Assembly: GCA_002711845.1 (NCBI GenBank)
Contig: PASF01000008.1
Span: forward strand, 248,001-312,000
Direction of reading: 5' to 3'
Source: Gammaproteobacteria bacterium
GTDB lineage: Bacteria; Pseudomonadota; Gammaproteobacteria; Pseudomonadales; Pseudohongiellaceae
Length of the DNA stretch: 64,000 bases
Each line of letters starts with the position of its first letter. Within the stretch, counting starts at the first letter, position 1. Positions 17,471-27,245 of this stretch are shown here, one piece after another. The position numbers were made by a program, and so were the translations under genes. A model generated the notes under the pieces. The model was not told the origin of the DNA. It worked only from the letters and a program-made list of their open reading frames with translations, and searched no databases.

Positions 17471-19474
17471 CTATTTGCTGCTGAAGGCATACACGCCATC
17501 CCAGTCTGCGGAGACAGTACCGCGTAACTCGTCAATACGCTGACGATAGAGCTGGTACAGCGTCAGTGGCCTGGCCTCCTGCAAGTCGCGCAGTATAGCA
17601 AGCGCCGCGTCCCATTGCCTGTTCCGGTAATACGTCAGTGCCTGGGCAAACTGCGACAGCTCGGCCTCGGTGCGCGCATCCAGTGCCTCGCGCGGCCCCA
17701 GTAATTCATAGATGCGCACCGGTTCCTGTTTGCCCTTGACCCGCACCAGGTCCAGTTCGCGCCAGGCGAAGGCCTGCGCCTGCTCACCCAGCGCCTGCCG
17801 GCTGGCCTCGCTGATGACATTGTGGACATCATAGTGCCGGGTCAAACCTTCCAGACGCGACGCCAGATTGACCGCATCCCCGATCACCGTGTAATTCATC
17901 CGGTTGCGTGACCCCATGTTGCCCGCCACCACCAGCCCGGTATGCAGACCGGCGCCCAGTTGCAACTGCAGCGCTGGCTGCTGGCCCTCGGCGCTCTCCA
18001 GCAACTCGACATTCACGGCCTGCATCGCCTGCTGCACCGCCAGCAGGGCGCGGGCCGCCCGCAGCGCGTCATCCTGATGACCGACAGGCGCACCAAACAG
18101 TGCCATCACCGCGTCACCGGTAAATTTGTCGACCACGCCGCCGTGCAGCTCAATGGCCGAACAGATGCGCTCCAGGCAGGTATTGAGCATGGCCAGCGTC
18201 TGTGACGGCGTCTGTTGTTCACTGAGCCGGGTAAAGCCACGAATATCGGCAAACAGCACCGACACCACTTTTTCTTCGCCCCCCAGTTCGATGCGGTTAG
18301 TCAGCAATTCCTCGGCAATCTCCCGGGATACGACTTTGCCCAGCAGGTCCCGCACTTTTTCCTTCTCCGCCAGCCCCGACGCCATGTTATCGATCGATTC
18401 GGCCAGTCCGGCCACTTCATCACGCCCGCTGACCTGCTCGTGTGGCAGCGCCGCCCCGTAATCGCCGCGTTCGATGCGCTGCACCCGGCTGGCCAGTTGC
18501 AGCACCGGGCGGGTAAAACCGCGCGCCAGCACAATCACCGCTAGCAGACTCAGACACACCACGGCCAGTGAGAATTCAAACAGGCGGTCTCGCAGCGCCG
18601 CCAGATTGGCCTGATTCTCCCGATACGAGCGCTGGATTACCGCGACGATTTCCTCACCCTGCGCCGCCTGCCCGCTCAGTGAGCGCACCAGGGTTCCGTA
18701 GTCGGCATCACTCATGGCAAGACGCTGGGTGTCACTGTAAATGTCGGCGTTCAGCCCCTGCGCCAGTCGCTCATGATCGTCCGCCGGCAGGGTCGATGCG
18801 ATCACCTGTTTCTGCACCGGCGCCCCGTCTTCCGGGCGCAGATACCGGACAATCGACACTTCCGAGGCGGTGCTGGATTTGATCGAATCGACAAACCGGT
18901 CGTCCAGCGGAAACCCTGCAATGATCCATGCCACCGGTGTCGGCAGAAACAGGGGGATGACGGTCATCTGATAGGGCACATCATTCAGCGTGAGAATGGC
19001 ATCGGCGACGCCGTCTCCGGTGCTGGCGGCGGTGTTGATCATGTCAATCCAGGCCGGCGGCAATGTCTGCAGTCCGGGCTCACTGGTATCCACGATGATC
19101 TGCCCGGACATGTCGGTAATGATCATGATGTCCGCGGCGCCGAATGAACGCATCAACAGGGTCTGCGCGGCATCGGTGATGGTACGCGCATCTGAGGCAC
19201 CAAAGGCGTTACGGAAACCCCAGTCCCGGGTCAGGGCATTACTGATGGTCAGCAGCGTGTTCTTGTGTTCTTCCCGACTAAAGTCAAACACGTCGGCACC
19301 GATATTAAGGTAGGAATTGATCGTCTCGTCGGTATAGCGCGTATTTTCCCTGTCGACAAACCAGTATATCGCGCTCAGTACCGGCAATAACATGAGTAAC
19401 AGAAACACGATCAGGCGCGTACGAATGCTGGAGAATTTTAGTGTTGAGCGGGCACTGGCGATCATAGGGTTCAA
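17471..19474 (-). CDS. Membrane sensor class III adenylate cyclase (Cache-like, HAMP, cyclase)
   Basis: The 667-residue protein has a transmembrane helix at about 20-40, a periplasmic domain of about 260 residues (Cache-like sensor), a second helix at about 301-319, a HAMP linker to about 375, and a class III cyclase domain from about 402. Metal ligands Asp410 (LFADIRGF) and Asp454 (FTGDAVMALFG), Lys450 and the NYTVIGDAVNLASR segment support an active cyclase that makes cAMP. A helical C-terminal segment of about 70 residues follows. It is divergent from an operon of exported redox proteins 64 bp away and probably co-transcribed with the glycosyltransferase and rmlB. Confidence 0.9.
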   Translation of the reverse strand: MNPMIASARSTLKFSSIRTRLIVFLLLMLLPVLSAIYWFVDRENTRYTDETINSYLNIGADVFDFSREEHKNTLLTISNALTRDWGFRNAFGASDARTITDAAQTLLMRSFGAADIMIITDMSGQIIVDTSEPGLQTLPPAWIDMINTAASTGDGVADAILTLNDVPYQMTVIPLFLPTPVAWIIAGFPLDDRFVDSIKSSTASEVSIVRYLRPEDGAPVQKQVIASTLPADDHERLAQGLNADIYSDTQRLAMSDADYGTLVRSLSGQAAQGEEIVAVIQRSYRENQANLAALRDRLFEFSLAVVCLSLLAVIVLARGFTRPVLQLASRVQRIERGDYGAALPHEQVSGRDEVAGLAESIDNMASGLAEKEKVRDLLGKVVSREIAEELLTNRIELGGEEKVVSVLFADIRGFTRLSEQQTPSQTLAMLNTCLERICSAIELHGGVVDKFTGDAVMALFGAPVGHQDDALRAARALLAVQQAMQAVNVELLESAEGQQPALQLQLGAGLHTGLVVAGNMGSRNRMNYTVIGDAVNLASRLEGLTRHYDVHNVISEASRQALGEQAQAFAWRELDLVRVKGKQEPVRIYELLGPREALDARTEAELSQFAQALTYYRNRQWDAALAILRDLQEARPLTLYQLYRQRIDELRGTVSADWDGVYAFSSK

Positions 19475-19538
19475 TGGCCCGATACACGGGCCGGCAGTTG
19501 CTTGTATGCTGCCGCTAAGATAGGCACAATCTTTGACA

Positions 19539-20216
19539 ATGACAACAATCAGCGACGTTTTTATGAATTATCGAACACTTGGACAGCCTGCCATGCTGGC
19601 GGGCATGTTGTTGGCAAGCCCCGTTTATGCCGTTGATCTGAGCCTCAGGCTGCACGATGAAGAAGGTAACCCGGTGTCACTGGCCATCGTTGAGGCCCGC
19701 CTGACGCCGGCAGAGACCAGGCCCAACGCGCCTGTTGCCGAAATCGACCAGATCAACCGTCGCTTTGTCCCCATGGTGCTGCAGGTGTGGCCCGGTCAGA
19801 CAGTCAACTTTCCCAACAGCGACAATGTTCGCCATCACGTGTATTCCTTCTCCGACATCAAACAATTCTCCACACCTCTGTATGCTGACGAAAACGTTGA
19901 GCCGGTGAGATTTGAGACACCTGGCATTGCGGTGCTGGGCTGCAATATTCACGACAGCATGGTGGCGTATGTCTATGTCAGTGCCTGGCAGGATGTCGCG
20001 GTCAGCGATGATGCCGGTCAGGTTGCGCTGAATGGCATGGCTGAACAACCGCAAACGCTGCACATCTGGCACCCCTGGCTGCAGACACCGGACAACACCT
20101 ATGAGCTCGACGTCAGCAGCGCGGCGGCCGGCGATCGCCTTGAGCTGACACTGCCCGTGGTGAATCCTGAACAGCAGTTTGGCTTTCGTGCCCTGCTTCC
20201 CGGGGGGACGCCATGA
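19539..20216 (+). CDS. Periplasmic cupredoxin-like protein (methylamine utilisation protein type)
   Basis: The product has a signal peptide ending near PVYA and a beta-sandwich with likely type 1 copper ligands His99 or His100 (NVRHHVYSF), Cys135, His138 and Met141 (GCNIHDSM), counted from ATG at 19539. This resembles the cupredoxin-like proteins annotated as methylamine utilisation proteins, here without any methylamine genes nearby. ATG at 19563 is an alternative start with a tighter signal peptide; neither has a strong ribosome binding site. It overlaps the DUF3034 gene by 4 bp and is divergent from the adenylate cyclase gene. The electron partner is unknown. Confidence 0.85.
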   Translation: MTTISDVFMNYRTLGQPAMLAGMLLASPVYAVDLSLRLHDEEGNPVSLAIVEARLTPAETRPNAPVAEIDQINRRFVPMVLQVWPGQTVNFPNSDNVRHHVYSFSDIKQFSTPLYADENVEPVRFETPGIAVLGCNIHDSMVAYVYVSAWQDVAVSDDAGQVALNGMAEQPQTLHIWHPWLQTPDNTYELDVSSAAAGDRLELTLPVVNPEQQFGFRALLPGGTP

Positions 20217-21094
20217 TGCGATTAGCGCCGGCGCTGACCCTGCCCCTGCCCCTGACACTGGCGCTGGCGCTGATCACTGTCTTGCCCGCGACTGCCAGCG
20301 CCGATGAGGCGCAGAACCAGCGCTTTGGCAAAATAAAGGGCACGGGCGCCGTGTCCAGCATCAGTGGCGCCGGCGGCGGCGGACTGACGCCGTGGGCGAC
20401 CCTGAGCGCTTACGCTGAGGACGGTCAGCTGGGTGGCACCGTGTTTGCCAGCCAGGCCCGCGTCGATGATTATCACTTGGACGTCTATGGCGGCGCCTTC
20501 AACTTCCACGACAAAGTGGAAGTGTCGTACGCACGTCAGGATTTTCTGATCAAGGCCGCTGATCTGCACATACGTCAGGACAAGCTGGGACTGCGCTACA
20601 AAGTCGCCGGCGATATCATTTACGATCAACTGCCACAGATCACTGTCGGCGTTGAGCATGGCGAGCTGAGAGATGAGGCGGTCGCCCTGTCAGTGGGGGC
20701 GAAGGATACCTCCGGCACTGACTACACACTCAGTATCGCGCGCGCCTGGCTCAACGGCATCGCTCACCGCACCACCCTGCTCAACGTCAACCTGCGCTAC
20801 GGCCAGTCCAATCAGTTCGGTATTCTGGGATATGGTGGCGACGATGAAGACTCACGCGTCAACGTCGAAGTGGCCGGCGCTCTGTTCATCAATCGCAGCG
20901 TTGCTGTCGGTTTTGAATGGCGACAAAAACCGGACAATCTGTCCGCACTGACCGAGCACAGTGCCCGGGATCTGTTCGTGGCCTACTTCCCCAACAAGCG
21001 CCTGTCGTTTACTGCAGCCTGGATCGATCTGGGTGACATCGCCGGTGCACCCGACCAGCGTGGCGCATATTTTTCCCTGCAGGCGAATCTGTGA
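20213..21094 (+). CDS. DUF3034 family exported protein, probable outer-membrane barrel
   Basis: The 293-residue product has a signal peptide (LALITVLPATASA), then the segment GAGGGGLTPWATLSAYA and repeated amphipathic strands ending in AYFSLQANL, consistent with a beta-barrel of the DUF3034 family. The function is unknown. It begins in the stop codon of the cupredoxin gene (ATGA), and its own stop overlaps the globin gene in the same way, so the three are translated as a unit. I infer that it is the outer-membrane component of the set. Confidence 0.85.
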   Translation: MMRLAPALTLPLPLTLALALITVLPATASADEAQNQRFGKIKGTGAVSSISGAGGGGLTPWATLSAYAEDGQLGGTVFASQARVDDYHLDVYGGAFNFHDKVEVSYARQDFLIKAADLHIRQDKLGLRYKVAGDIIYDQLPQITVGVEHGELRDEAVALSVGAKDTSGTDYTLSIARAWLNGIAHRTTLLNVNLRYGQSNQFGILGYGGDDEDSRVNVEVAGALFINRSVAVGFEWRQKPDNLSALTEHSARDLFVAYFPNKRLSFTAAWIDLGDIAGAPDQRGAYFSLQANL

Positions 21095-21555
21095 TGAACG
21101 AACTGAGTGTCATGATGCGAAAAACGCTATGGGCCAGCCTGGTGATGAGCACCACATTGATTGTGGGTGCGTGCGCAGCGCAGCAACCGGCAGGGGCCGA
21201 CGACAATCTCTACCAGGCGTTGGGCGCCGCGCCGGGTATCGAGCAGATTGCTGACAATTTCATCATGGAGATTGCCTACGACCCGCGGGTCTTTGATCGT
21301 TTTGCTGACTCAAACGTGGAACGTTTCCGCGAAAAAATCATTGAGCATTTCTGTTTTATCGCTGACGGCCCCTGCGAATACACCGGCGACAGCATGGTGC
21401 TGGTGCACCGCGGCATGGATATCAATTCCGCCGAATTCAATGCCGTGGTGGAGGATCTGATCGATGCCATGGACAAGGCCGGCACCCCGATCAGCGCGCA
21501 GAACCGATTGCTGGACAGATTGGCCGGACTGCGCCCGCAGATAATTGAAATCTGA
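21091..21555 (+). CDS. Group 1 truncated haemoglobin, predicted lipoprotein
   Basis: The C-terminal 115 residues follow the group 1 truncated globin fold: YQALGAAPGIEQIADNF, DPRVFDRFAD and LVHRGMDINSAEFN, with the likely proximal haem ligand His106. The N-terminus is a lipoprotein signal peptide with lipobox VGAC and lipidated Cys28, so the globin should sit on the periplasmic side of a membrane. Most truncated globins are cytoplasmic, which makes the export unusual. The start ATG overlaps the previous stop by 4 bp; ATGs a few codons later are alternatives. It could bind O2 or NO. Confidence 0.88.
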   Translation: MMNELSVMMRKTLWASLVMSTTLIVGACAAQQPAGADDNLYQALGAAPGIEQIADNFIMEIAYDPRVFDRFADSNVERFREKIIEHFCFIADGPCEYTGDSMVLVHRGMDINSAEFNAVVEDLIDAMDKAGTPISAQNRLLDRLAGLRPQIIEI

Positions 21556-21579
21556 CCGGCTTATTGACGCCTGCGCTGT

Positions 21580-22080
21580 TTATTGAAGGCCGAGTAAGGA
21601 CGGCAGCTTATTCTGCAACGCGGCATTAAAATGTGATGACGTAAAACCCCGCGACTGGCTGAAGCGTTGCAACTTCAGCCAGTGTTTGCTGCCCCGCGCC
21701 GGCACCTCAGCCACTTTTTTCGCCAGCGCATCCGCCAGCACATCCGTCCAGTCCTGTTCATCAAGGACCAGTACCTGATCAATCAGTCCGGCGTCAACCT
21801 GGCGCTGACGCAGCTGGTGGCGAATATACAGAGGGCCGTAACCGCGACTGACGCGCGAGCGGACATAGGATTCGGCAAACCGGGCATTACTCAGCAGATT
21901 GTCGGCCTCAAGCCGATCCAGCACCGAGGCAATCAAGGCGTCACTGGGGGTCTCGAACTTTTCGCTTAACTTGCACTGCAACTCATAGCGGCTGTGCTCA
22001 CGACGCGCCAGGTAATCCATGGCGCGCCGTCGCAGCGCCGTCGTCAGTTCCTTTTCGCTGAGCTGATCTGCATTTTTCAT
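21580..22080 (-). CDS. recX: Regulatory protein RecX
   Basis: RecX binds RecA filaments and limits recombinase activity. The 166-residue product shows the three-helix repeats of the family: AMDYLARREHSRYEL, FAESYVRSRVSRGYGPLYIRHQL and the C-terminal SRGFTSSHFNAAL. It lies 21 bp downstream of recA in the same direction, so it is probably expressed by read-through from the SOS-controlled recA promoter. It is convergent with the globin gene. Confidence 0.95.
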   Translation of the reverse strand: MKNADQLSEKELTTALRRRAMDYLARREHSRYELQCKLSEKFETPSDALIASVLDRLEADNLLSNARFAESYVRSRVSRGYGPLYIRHQLRQRQVDAGLIDQVLVLDEQDWTDVLADALAKKVAEVPARGSKHWLKLQRFSQSRGFTSSHFNAALQNKLPSLLGLQ

Positions 22081-22101
22081 GGCCCAAAACGTCGCCGGGT
22101 G

Positions 22102-23157
22102 TTAATCCAGCTCGGCGACACTGGTGGTATCTTCTTTCGATGACGCCGAGGCTCCACCCAGCAGCTGTGAGCGAATCTGCTCCTCCAGCTCCTTGGCGAT
22201 AGCGGGATTTTCTTCCAGGTAGGTGGCCACGTTCTTTTTACCCTGGCCAATCTTTTCACCCTGGTAGGCATACCAGGCACCGGACTTGTCGATCAGGCCC
22301 AGCTTCACGCCCAGATCAATGATCTCGCCCATCCGGTAAATGCCCTTGCCATAAAAGATCTGGAATTCGGTCTGCCGGAACGGTGGCGCCACCTTGTTCT
22401 TCACCACCTTGACGCGGGTCTCGTTACCCACCACTTCGTCACCTTCCTTGATGGAACCGATACGACGAATATCAAGACGCACAGAGGCATAGAACTTCAG
22501 CGCATTACCCCCGGTGGTGGTTTCCGGTGAGCCGAACATGACACCGATTTTCATTCGGATCTGGTTGATGAATATCACCAGCGTATTGGAGTTTTTGATG
22601 TTGCCGGTCATTTTACGCAGTGCCTGCGACATCAGACGCGCCTGCAGGCCCATATGGCTGTCGCCCATTTCGCCTTCAATTTCAGCTTTCGGCGTCAGCG
22701 CGGCCACCGAATCGACCACCACCACATCCACCGCACCGGAGCGCACCACCATGTCGCAGATCTCCAGCGCCTGTTCGCCGGTGTCGGGCTGGCTGACCAG
22801 CAGATTTTCCACATCCACGCCGAGGTTGCCGGCATAAATCGGGTCCAGCGCGTGCTCGGCGTCGATGAAGGCACACGTACCGCCCATTTTCTGACACTCG
22901 GCAATCACCTGCAGCGTCAGCGTGGTTTTACCGGAGGACTCCGGCCCGTAGATTTCCACCACCCGGCCACGCGGCAGGCCGCCAATGCCCAGCGCGATAT
23001 CCAGACCGAGCGAGCCGGTCGAAATCGCCGGAATCGCCTCACGACCTTTGTCGCCCAGGCGCATCATGGAGCCTTTGCCAAACTGCCTTTCGATCTGCGA
23101 AAGTGCCGCCGTCAGTGCTTTTTCCTTGTTGGGGTCGCGGGTCTGTGAATCTGCCAT
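22102..23157 (-). CDS. recA: Recombinase RecA
   Basis: RecA forms filaments on single-stranded DNA, catalyses strand exchange and triggers LexA cleavage. The 351-residue product has the usual N-terminus ([19 protein letters not shown]), the Walker A motif GPESSGKTT, loop regions including [20 protein letters not shown], and an acidic C-terminus. It is preceded by a good promoter that overlaps a LexA-type box at the end of the upstream pncC gene, and followed by recX. Confidence 0.99.
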   Translation of the reverse strand: MADSQTRDPNKEKALTAALSQIERQFGKGSMMRLGDKGREAIPAISTGSLGLDIALGIGGLPRGRVVEIYGPESSGKTTLTLQVIAECQKMGGTCAFIDAEHALDPIYAGNLGVDVENLLVSQPDTGEQALEICDMVVRSGAVDVVVVDSVAALTPKAEIEGEMGDSHMGLQARLMSQALRKMTGNIKNSNTLVIFINQIRMKIGVMFGSPETTTGGNALKFYASVRLDIRRIGSIKEGDEVVGNETRVKVVKNKVAPPFRQTEFQIFYGKGIYRMGEIIDLGVKLGLIDKSGAWYAYQGEKIGQGKKNVATYLEENPAIAKELEEQIRSQLLGGASASSKEDTTSVAELD

Positions 23158-23248
23158 GGGTAAAATCCTGTCGCTAACGAGTTGAAAATCATGAAAATGG
23201 TTAAAATCTGACGAATTCAGGGGCTGTGTTGCCTCAGCCTGTAAAGGT

Positions 23249-23277
23249 ATTAAAGCAGAGCTTTACTGTATATTCAA
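23249..23277 (-). promoter_or_regulatory. recA promoter
   Basis: On the minus strand TTGAAT (23277-23272) and TTTAAT (23254-23249) are separated by 17 bp. The leader to the recA start codon is then roughly 85 bases. The -35 box lies inside the LexA-type box at 23264-23283 and overlaps the last codons of pncC. Confidence 0.65.
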
Positions 23278-23283
23278 CCAGTA
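23264..23283. promoter_or_regulatory. LexA (SOS) box of recA
   Basis: TACTGTATATTCAACCAGTA has perfect outer arms TACTG/CAGTA and fits the gammaproteobacterial LexA consensus CTGT-N8-ACAG with one core mismatch (CCAG). It covers the recA -35 box and includes the pncC stop codon. Confidence 0.7.
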
Positions 23284-23849
23284 TTACTGCCCGCACCGGA
23301 AAAAGGCGCTGCCGACCCGTCCGCTGCTCCAGGCTGATGGTCATCCAGCAGGCGCAGCAGCCCCAAGTATGCCTCAATGACACTCTGGCGTCGGACCGCT
23401 TCACGGTCACCGGTAAACACATAACGTTGCGCGGTCTGTCGCAGTGTGGATTGCCCGGACAGTTTCAACGCCCAGGCAATCCAGACCGTGCCGACCGGTT
23501 TGTCGATCGAACCGCCATCCGGGCCGGCGATGCCACTGGTGGCCACCGCACACGCCACCCCGGATGCCGCCAGAATACCGCGCGACATCGCCTCAACCGT
23601 CTCGCGGCTGACAGCCCCCGGCGCCTCCGGCCCGGCAAAATAACTGCCCGGCACTTCCAGAAAATGCTGTTTGGCCTGGTTGGAATAGGTCACCAGCCCG
23701 GTATCGAACCAGTGCGAACTGCCCGGTACGGCGGTGGCCGCCTGCGCGATCCAGCCGCCGGTGCACGATTCTGCCGTGGCCATGCGCAGCCCCTGCGCCA
23801 CCAGCCGTTGACCGGTCTGTTGCGCCAGTTCATAGATCTCTTTGTCCAT
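23274..23849 (-). CDS. pncC: Nicotinamide-nucleotide amidase (PncC/CinA C-terminal domain)
   Basis: The enzyme hydrolyses nicotinamide mononucleotide to nicotinate mononucleotide in pyridine nucleotide recycling. The 191-residue product is the stand-alone CinA C-terminal domain: MATAESCTGGWIAQ (about residues 23-36), GLVTYSNQAK, GAVSRETVEAM and ATSGIAGPDGGS. It lacks the N-terminal pyrophosphatase-like domain of full CinA, as in E. coli YgaD. It lies upstream of recA in the same direction, and its end holds the recA control region. The last 20 or so residues are low-complexity. Confidence 0.93.
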   Translation of the reverse strand: MDKEIYELAQQTGQRLVAQGLRMATAESCTGGWIAQAATAVPGSSHWFDTGLVTYSNQAKQHFLEVPGSYFAGPEAPGAVSRETVEAMSRGILAASGVACAVATSGIAGPDGGSIDKPVGTVWIAWALKLSGQSTLRQTAQRYVFTGDREAVRRQSVIEAYLGLLRLLDDHQPGAADGSAAPFSGAGSNTG

Positions 23850-24165
23850 GGCGCGAGTGTATCACCGCCCTTTCAGCGCTCCCAGTATAGAAGCCGTCTG
23901 GGCTCAAAAAAACAACAGACCTTCGACCCGCGCGCTCATAATTATTATGCTTATCAATAACATGATTATTTCTTGAGGGTAATAATAGCAACGCACAACG
24001 GCACCCATGAATCAGCGTCCATCGCCTGAAACCTGATACCCGGCGCTGTTTGCCAACATCGGGACGTTTCTCGACCACCTTCATCGTTTCAACTGTTCTG
24101 GATGACAGAGGTTTGGTACTCTGTCGCGTTGTCATCATCCATGCCCGGGCAGGACCAAAAAGCAC
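23850..24165. other. Intergenic region between divergent pncC and mutS
   Basis: These 316 bases hold no gene that I can support. The left third is AT-rich, with an imperfect dyad CATAATTATTATG. On the minus strand TTGCTA and TAATCA with a 17-bp spacer, near 23990-23962, could serve pncC. No clear promoter for mutS stands out. Confidence 0.4.
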
Positions 24166-26772
24166 GTGAAAAACAAGACCGACACCGAACAACACACGCC
24201 CATGATGCAGCAATACCTGCGCTTGAAAGCCGAGCAGCCGGACAATCTGCTGTTCTACCGCATGGGTGATTTCTATGAGCTGTTTTACCAGGACGCCGTG
24301 GATGCAGCCGGCCTGCTCGACATCACCCTGACCGCGCGAGGCAATTCCAACGGCAAGCCCATTCCCATGTGTGGTGTGCCCTACCACTCTGCCGAACGTT
24401 ATCTGGCCCGGCTGGTCGAGCTGGGCCGCTCGGTGGCCATCTGCGAACAGATCGGTGACCCGGCCGCCAGCAAGGGCCCGGTGGAGCGCGCCGTGGTGCG
24501 TATTGTCACCCCCGGCACGGTCAGCGACGAAGCTCTGCTGAAAGAACGCAGCGACTGCATCCTGCTCGCATTGACCTGCTACCAGAACACCTTCGGACTG
24601 GCCTGGATGGATATCAGCGGCGGACGTTTCCAGCTCTGCGAGGTAGACAGCGAACAGGCCGCACTGGCCGAAATCGAGCGTATCCGCCCCGCCGAGCTGC
24701 TGGTCAACGATGCCCTGGCACTGCCCGCCGAACTGGTCAGCCGCGCCGGCCTGCGCCGCCGCCCGGTCTGGGAATTCGACACCGACAGCAGCTACCGCGC
24801 CCTCACCTCGCACTTTGGTACCCGGGACCTGCGCAGCTTTGGCTGCGAAGACATGGCACTGGGCATTCAGGCCGCCGGCTGCCTGCTGGCATACGCCCGC
24901 GATACCCAGCGTTCCGGTCTGCCCCATATTCAGCGGCTGGAAGTGGAGCTGCCCAATGATGCGCTGATTCTGGACGCAGCCAGTCGCCGCAATCTGGAGC
25001 TGGACCGCAACCTCGGCGGCGGCAGCACCAACACCGTGATGTCGGTCATCGATGCCACCTGCACCGCCATGGCCAGTCGCCTGCTCAGTCGCTGGCTGCA
25101 CCGCCCGCTGCGCAGTCGCGCGACTCTGCAGCTGCGACAACAGGCGGTCATTGCCCTGGGAGTCGATTACGCCTTTGAACAGTTGCAGCCGCTGCTGAAA
25201 AACGTCGGTGATATCGAACGTATTCTGGCGCGCGTGGCCTTGCGCTCGGCCCGCCCCCGCGACCTGGCGCGTCTGCGCGATGCCCTGTGCGTGCTGCCGA
25301 CCCTGCAGGCCACGCTGGGCCCTGTTGTCGCCAGCACCGCCGCCGCGCGCCTGCAGGTGCTGCAGCAGACCATTGCTGACTATCCGGCACTGGCGGACCT
25401 GCTGAGCCGGGCACTGATCGACAACCCGCCCGTGGTGATCCGTGAAGGCGGCGTGCTGGCCGACGGTTACGACAGCGAACTGGATGAACTGCGCGGGCTA
25501 AGCACCAACGCGGGCCAGTACCTGATTGACCTGGAGATCCGCGAAAAGCAGCGCACCGGCCTGAGCACATTAAAAGTCGGCTACAACCGGGTGCATGGTT
25601 ACTACATTGAGGTCAGCAAGGCCCAGGCCGGCGAGATGCCCGCCGACTACCAGCGCCGGCAGACCCTGAAAAACGCCGAGCGTTATATCACGCCGGAGCT
25701 GAAAAGCTTCGAAGACAAGGTGCTCAGCGCCAACAGCAAAGCCCTGGCCCGGGAAAAGGCCCTGTACGACGCCCTGATCGAGACCACCGCCGGGCAACTG
25801 GGCGCCCTGCAGGACAGCGCGGCCGCGCTGGCCGAGCTGGACGTGCTGTGCAACTTTGCCGAACGCGCCCTCAACCTGAACTGGACACAACCCGAGCTCA
25901 GCGATGAGCCCGGTGTGTGCATTGAACAGGGCCGGCACCCGGTGGTGGAACAGGTGCTGGAAAAGCAGTTTGTGGCCAATGACACCCGGCTGGATGATCA
26001 GCAACAGATGCTCATCATCACCGGCCCCAACATGGGCGGTAAATCCACCTACATGCGGCAGACAGCGCTGATTGTGCTGCTGGCCTTCTGCGGCAGTCAC
26101 GTGCCGGCCAGCGCCGCCCGCATCGGGCCGATTGACCGGATTTTCACCCGCATCGGCTCCTCCGATGACCTGGCCGGTGGCCGCTCCACGTTTATGGTGG
26201 AAATGACCGAGACCGCCAATATCCTGCACAATGCCACGGCACAAAGCCTGGTGCTGATGGACGAGGTTGGCCGGGGCACGAGTACCTTTGATGGCCTGTC
26301 GCTGGCCTGGGCCAGTGCGGTGTATATCGCCCGGCAGCTAAACGCGCTGACGCTGTTTGCCACCCACTATTTCGAACTCACCACACTGCCGGAGCAGCTG
26401 GACAATATAGGCAACGTGCACCTGGACGCCACCGAACATCAACAGGGCATCGTGTTCATGCACACCGTCAAACCCGGCCCCGCGAACCAGAGTTATGGCC
26501 TGCAGGTGGCGCAACTGGCCGGTATCCCGGCAGCGGTGATCAACAACGCCCGCGCCAAGCTGCAGGAGCTGGAGCAGCAGGTGATCCCGGCCGCCGCAAA
26601 TCTGGCGCCGGCGGCAATGGCGCAGACAGCGACGCCGCCCAAACCGGCGCAAAATGACCTGTTTGCCAGCGCCCCGCATCCGGCGCTGGAGCGTCTGGCA
26701 CAGCTGGACCCGGACGAGCTTAATCCGCGCCAGGCGCTGGAATGGCTCTACAACATCAAAAAACTGCTGTGA
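24166..26772 (+). CDS. mutS: DNA mismatch repair protein MutS
   Basis: MutS recognises base mismatches and small loops and recruits MutL. The 868-residue product starts at GTG with AGGACC upstream; ATG at 24202 is the alternative. The mismatch-reading motif GDFYELF lies near the N-terminus. The connector, lever and clamp domains follow, then the ATPase with Walker [14 protein letters not shown], the [13 protein letters not shown] Walker B region and [10 protein letters not shown]. The C-terminal tail (about residues 805-868) ends in the helical dimerisation region. It stands upstream of fdxA, divergent from pncC, the Pseudomonas-type order. Confidence 0.98.
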   Translation: MKNKTDTEQHTPMMQQYLRLKAEQPDNLLFYRMGDFYELFYQDAVDAAGLLDITLTARGNSNGKPIPMCGVPYHSAERYLARLVELGRSVAICEQIGDPAASKGPVERAVVRIVTPGTVSDEALLKERSDCILLALTCYQNTFGLAWMDISGGRFQLCEVDSEQAALAEIERIRPAELLVNDALALPAELVSRAGLRRRPVWEFDTDSSYRALTSHFGTRDLRSFGCEDMALGIQAAGCLLAYARDTQRSGLPHIQRLEVELPNDALILDAASRRNLELDRNLGGGSTNTVMSVIDATCTAMASRLLSRWLHRPLRSRATLQLRQQAVIALGVDYAFEQLQPLLKNVGDIERILARVALRSARPRDLARLRDALCVLPTLQATLGPVVASTAAARLQVLQQTIADYPALADLLSRALIDNPPVVIREGGVLADGYDSELDELRGLSTNAGQYLIDLEIREKQRTGLSTLKVGYNRVHGYYIEVSKAQAGEMPADYQRRQTLKNAERYITPELKSFEDKVLSANSKALAREKALYDALIETTAGQLGALQDSAAALAELDVLCNFAERALNLNWTQPELSDEPGVCIEQGRHPVVEQVLEKQFVANDTRLDDQQQMLIITGPNMGGKSTYMRQTALIVLLAFCGSHVPASAARIGPIDRIFTRIGSSDDLAGGRSTFMVEMTETANILHNATAQSLVLMDEVGRGTSTFDGLSLAWASAVYIARQLNALTLFATHYFELTTLPEQLDNIGNVHLDATEHQQGIVFMHTVKPGPANQSYGLQVAQLAGIPAAVINNARAKLQELEQQVIPAAANLAPAAMAQTATPPKPAQNDLFASAPHPALERLAQLDPDELNPRQALEWLYNIKKLL

Positions 26773-26847
26773 AGGGCTTGCTCAACCCCCGTGGCCGCCA
26801 TCGCCGACGCCGCTATCACACGCGCGGGCGCCGCAATCACAACAGTA

Positions 26848-26877
26848 CCTTGGCCCCGGCGGTCAAGGTGCCGTATA
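26848..26877 (+). promoter_or_regulatory. fdxA promoter
   Basis: TTGGCC at 26848-26853 and a perfect TATAAT at 26872-26877 are separated by 18 bp. Transcription would begin at about 26884, giving a leader of about 29 bases with AAGG before the ATG at 26913. Confidence 0.65.
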
Positions 26878-26912
26878 ATGCCGCATCGTTTTATTCTTGA
26901 CTGGAAGGCATC

Positions 26913-27245
26913 ATGACATTCGTAGTGGGTGAAAATTGCATTAACTGTAAACATACGGACTGTGTGGAAGTCTGCCCCGTGGACTGTTTCTACGAAGGCC
27001 CCAATTTCCTGGTGATCCATCCCGATGAGTGCATCGACTGCGCCCTGTGCGAGCCGGAATGCCCGGTTGACGCCATCTTTGCCGAAGACGAACTGCCCGA
27101 TGACCAGAAGGACTTCCTCGAGCTCAACGCCGAGCTGGCGGAAAAGTGGCCAAACATCACCCAGATGAAACCGCCATTGGCAGACGCCGAGAAGTGGAAC
27201 GGCGTTGCCGGCAAGCTCGAGCACCTGGTCAAGGATGCCGACTGA
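26913..27245 (+). CDS. fdxA: Seven-iron ferredoxin FdxA
   Basis: This 110-residue electron carrier has one [3Fe-4S] and one [4Fe-4S] cluster. Cysteines 9, 17 and 50 fit the three-iron cluster, and 21, 40, 43 and 46 the four-iron cluster, with free Cys12 and Cys25, exactly the spacing of Azotobacter ferredoxin I shifted by one. The C-terminal extension after residue 60 is typical. It has its own promoter and is convergent with rpoS with no bases between the stop codons, as seen in Pseudomonas. Its physiological partner is not established. Confidence 0.97.
   Translation: MTFVVGENCINCKHTDCVEVCPVDCFYEGPNFLVIHPDECIDCALCEPECPVDAIFAEDELPDDQKDFLELNAELAEKWPNITQMKPPLADAEKWNGVAGKLEHLVKDAD

Noticed and set aside
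23830-25140. 436-codon open frame on the minus strand
   Set aside because: Antisense to the 5' third of mutS, whose protein is fully conserved.
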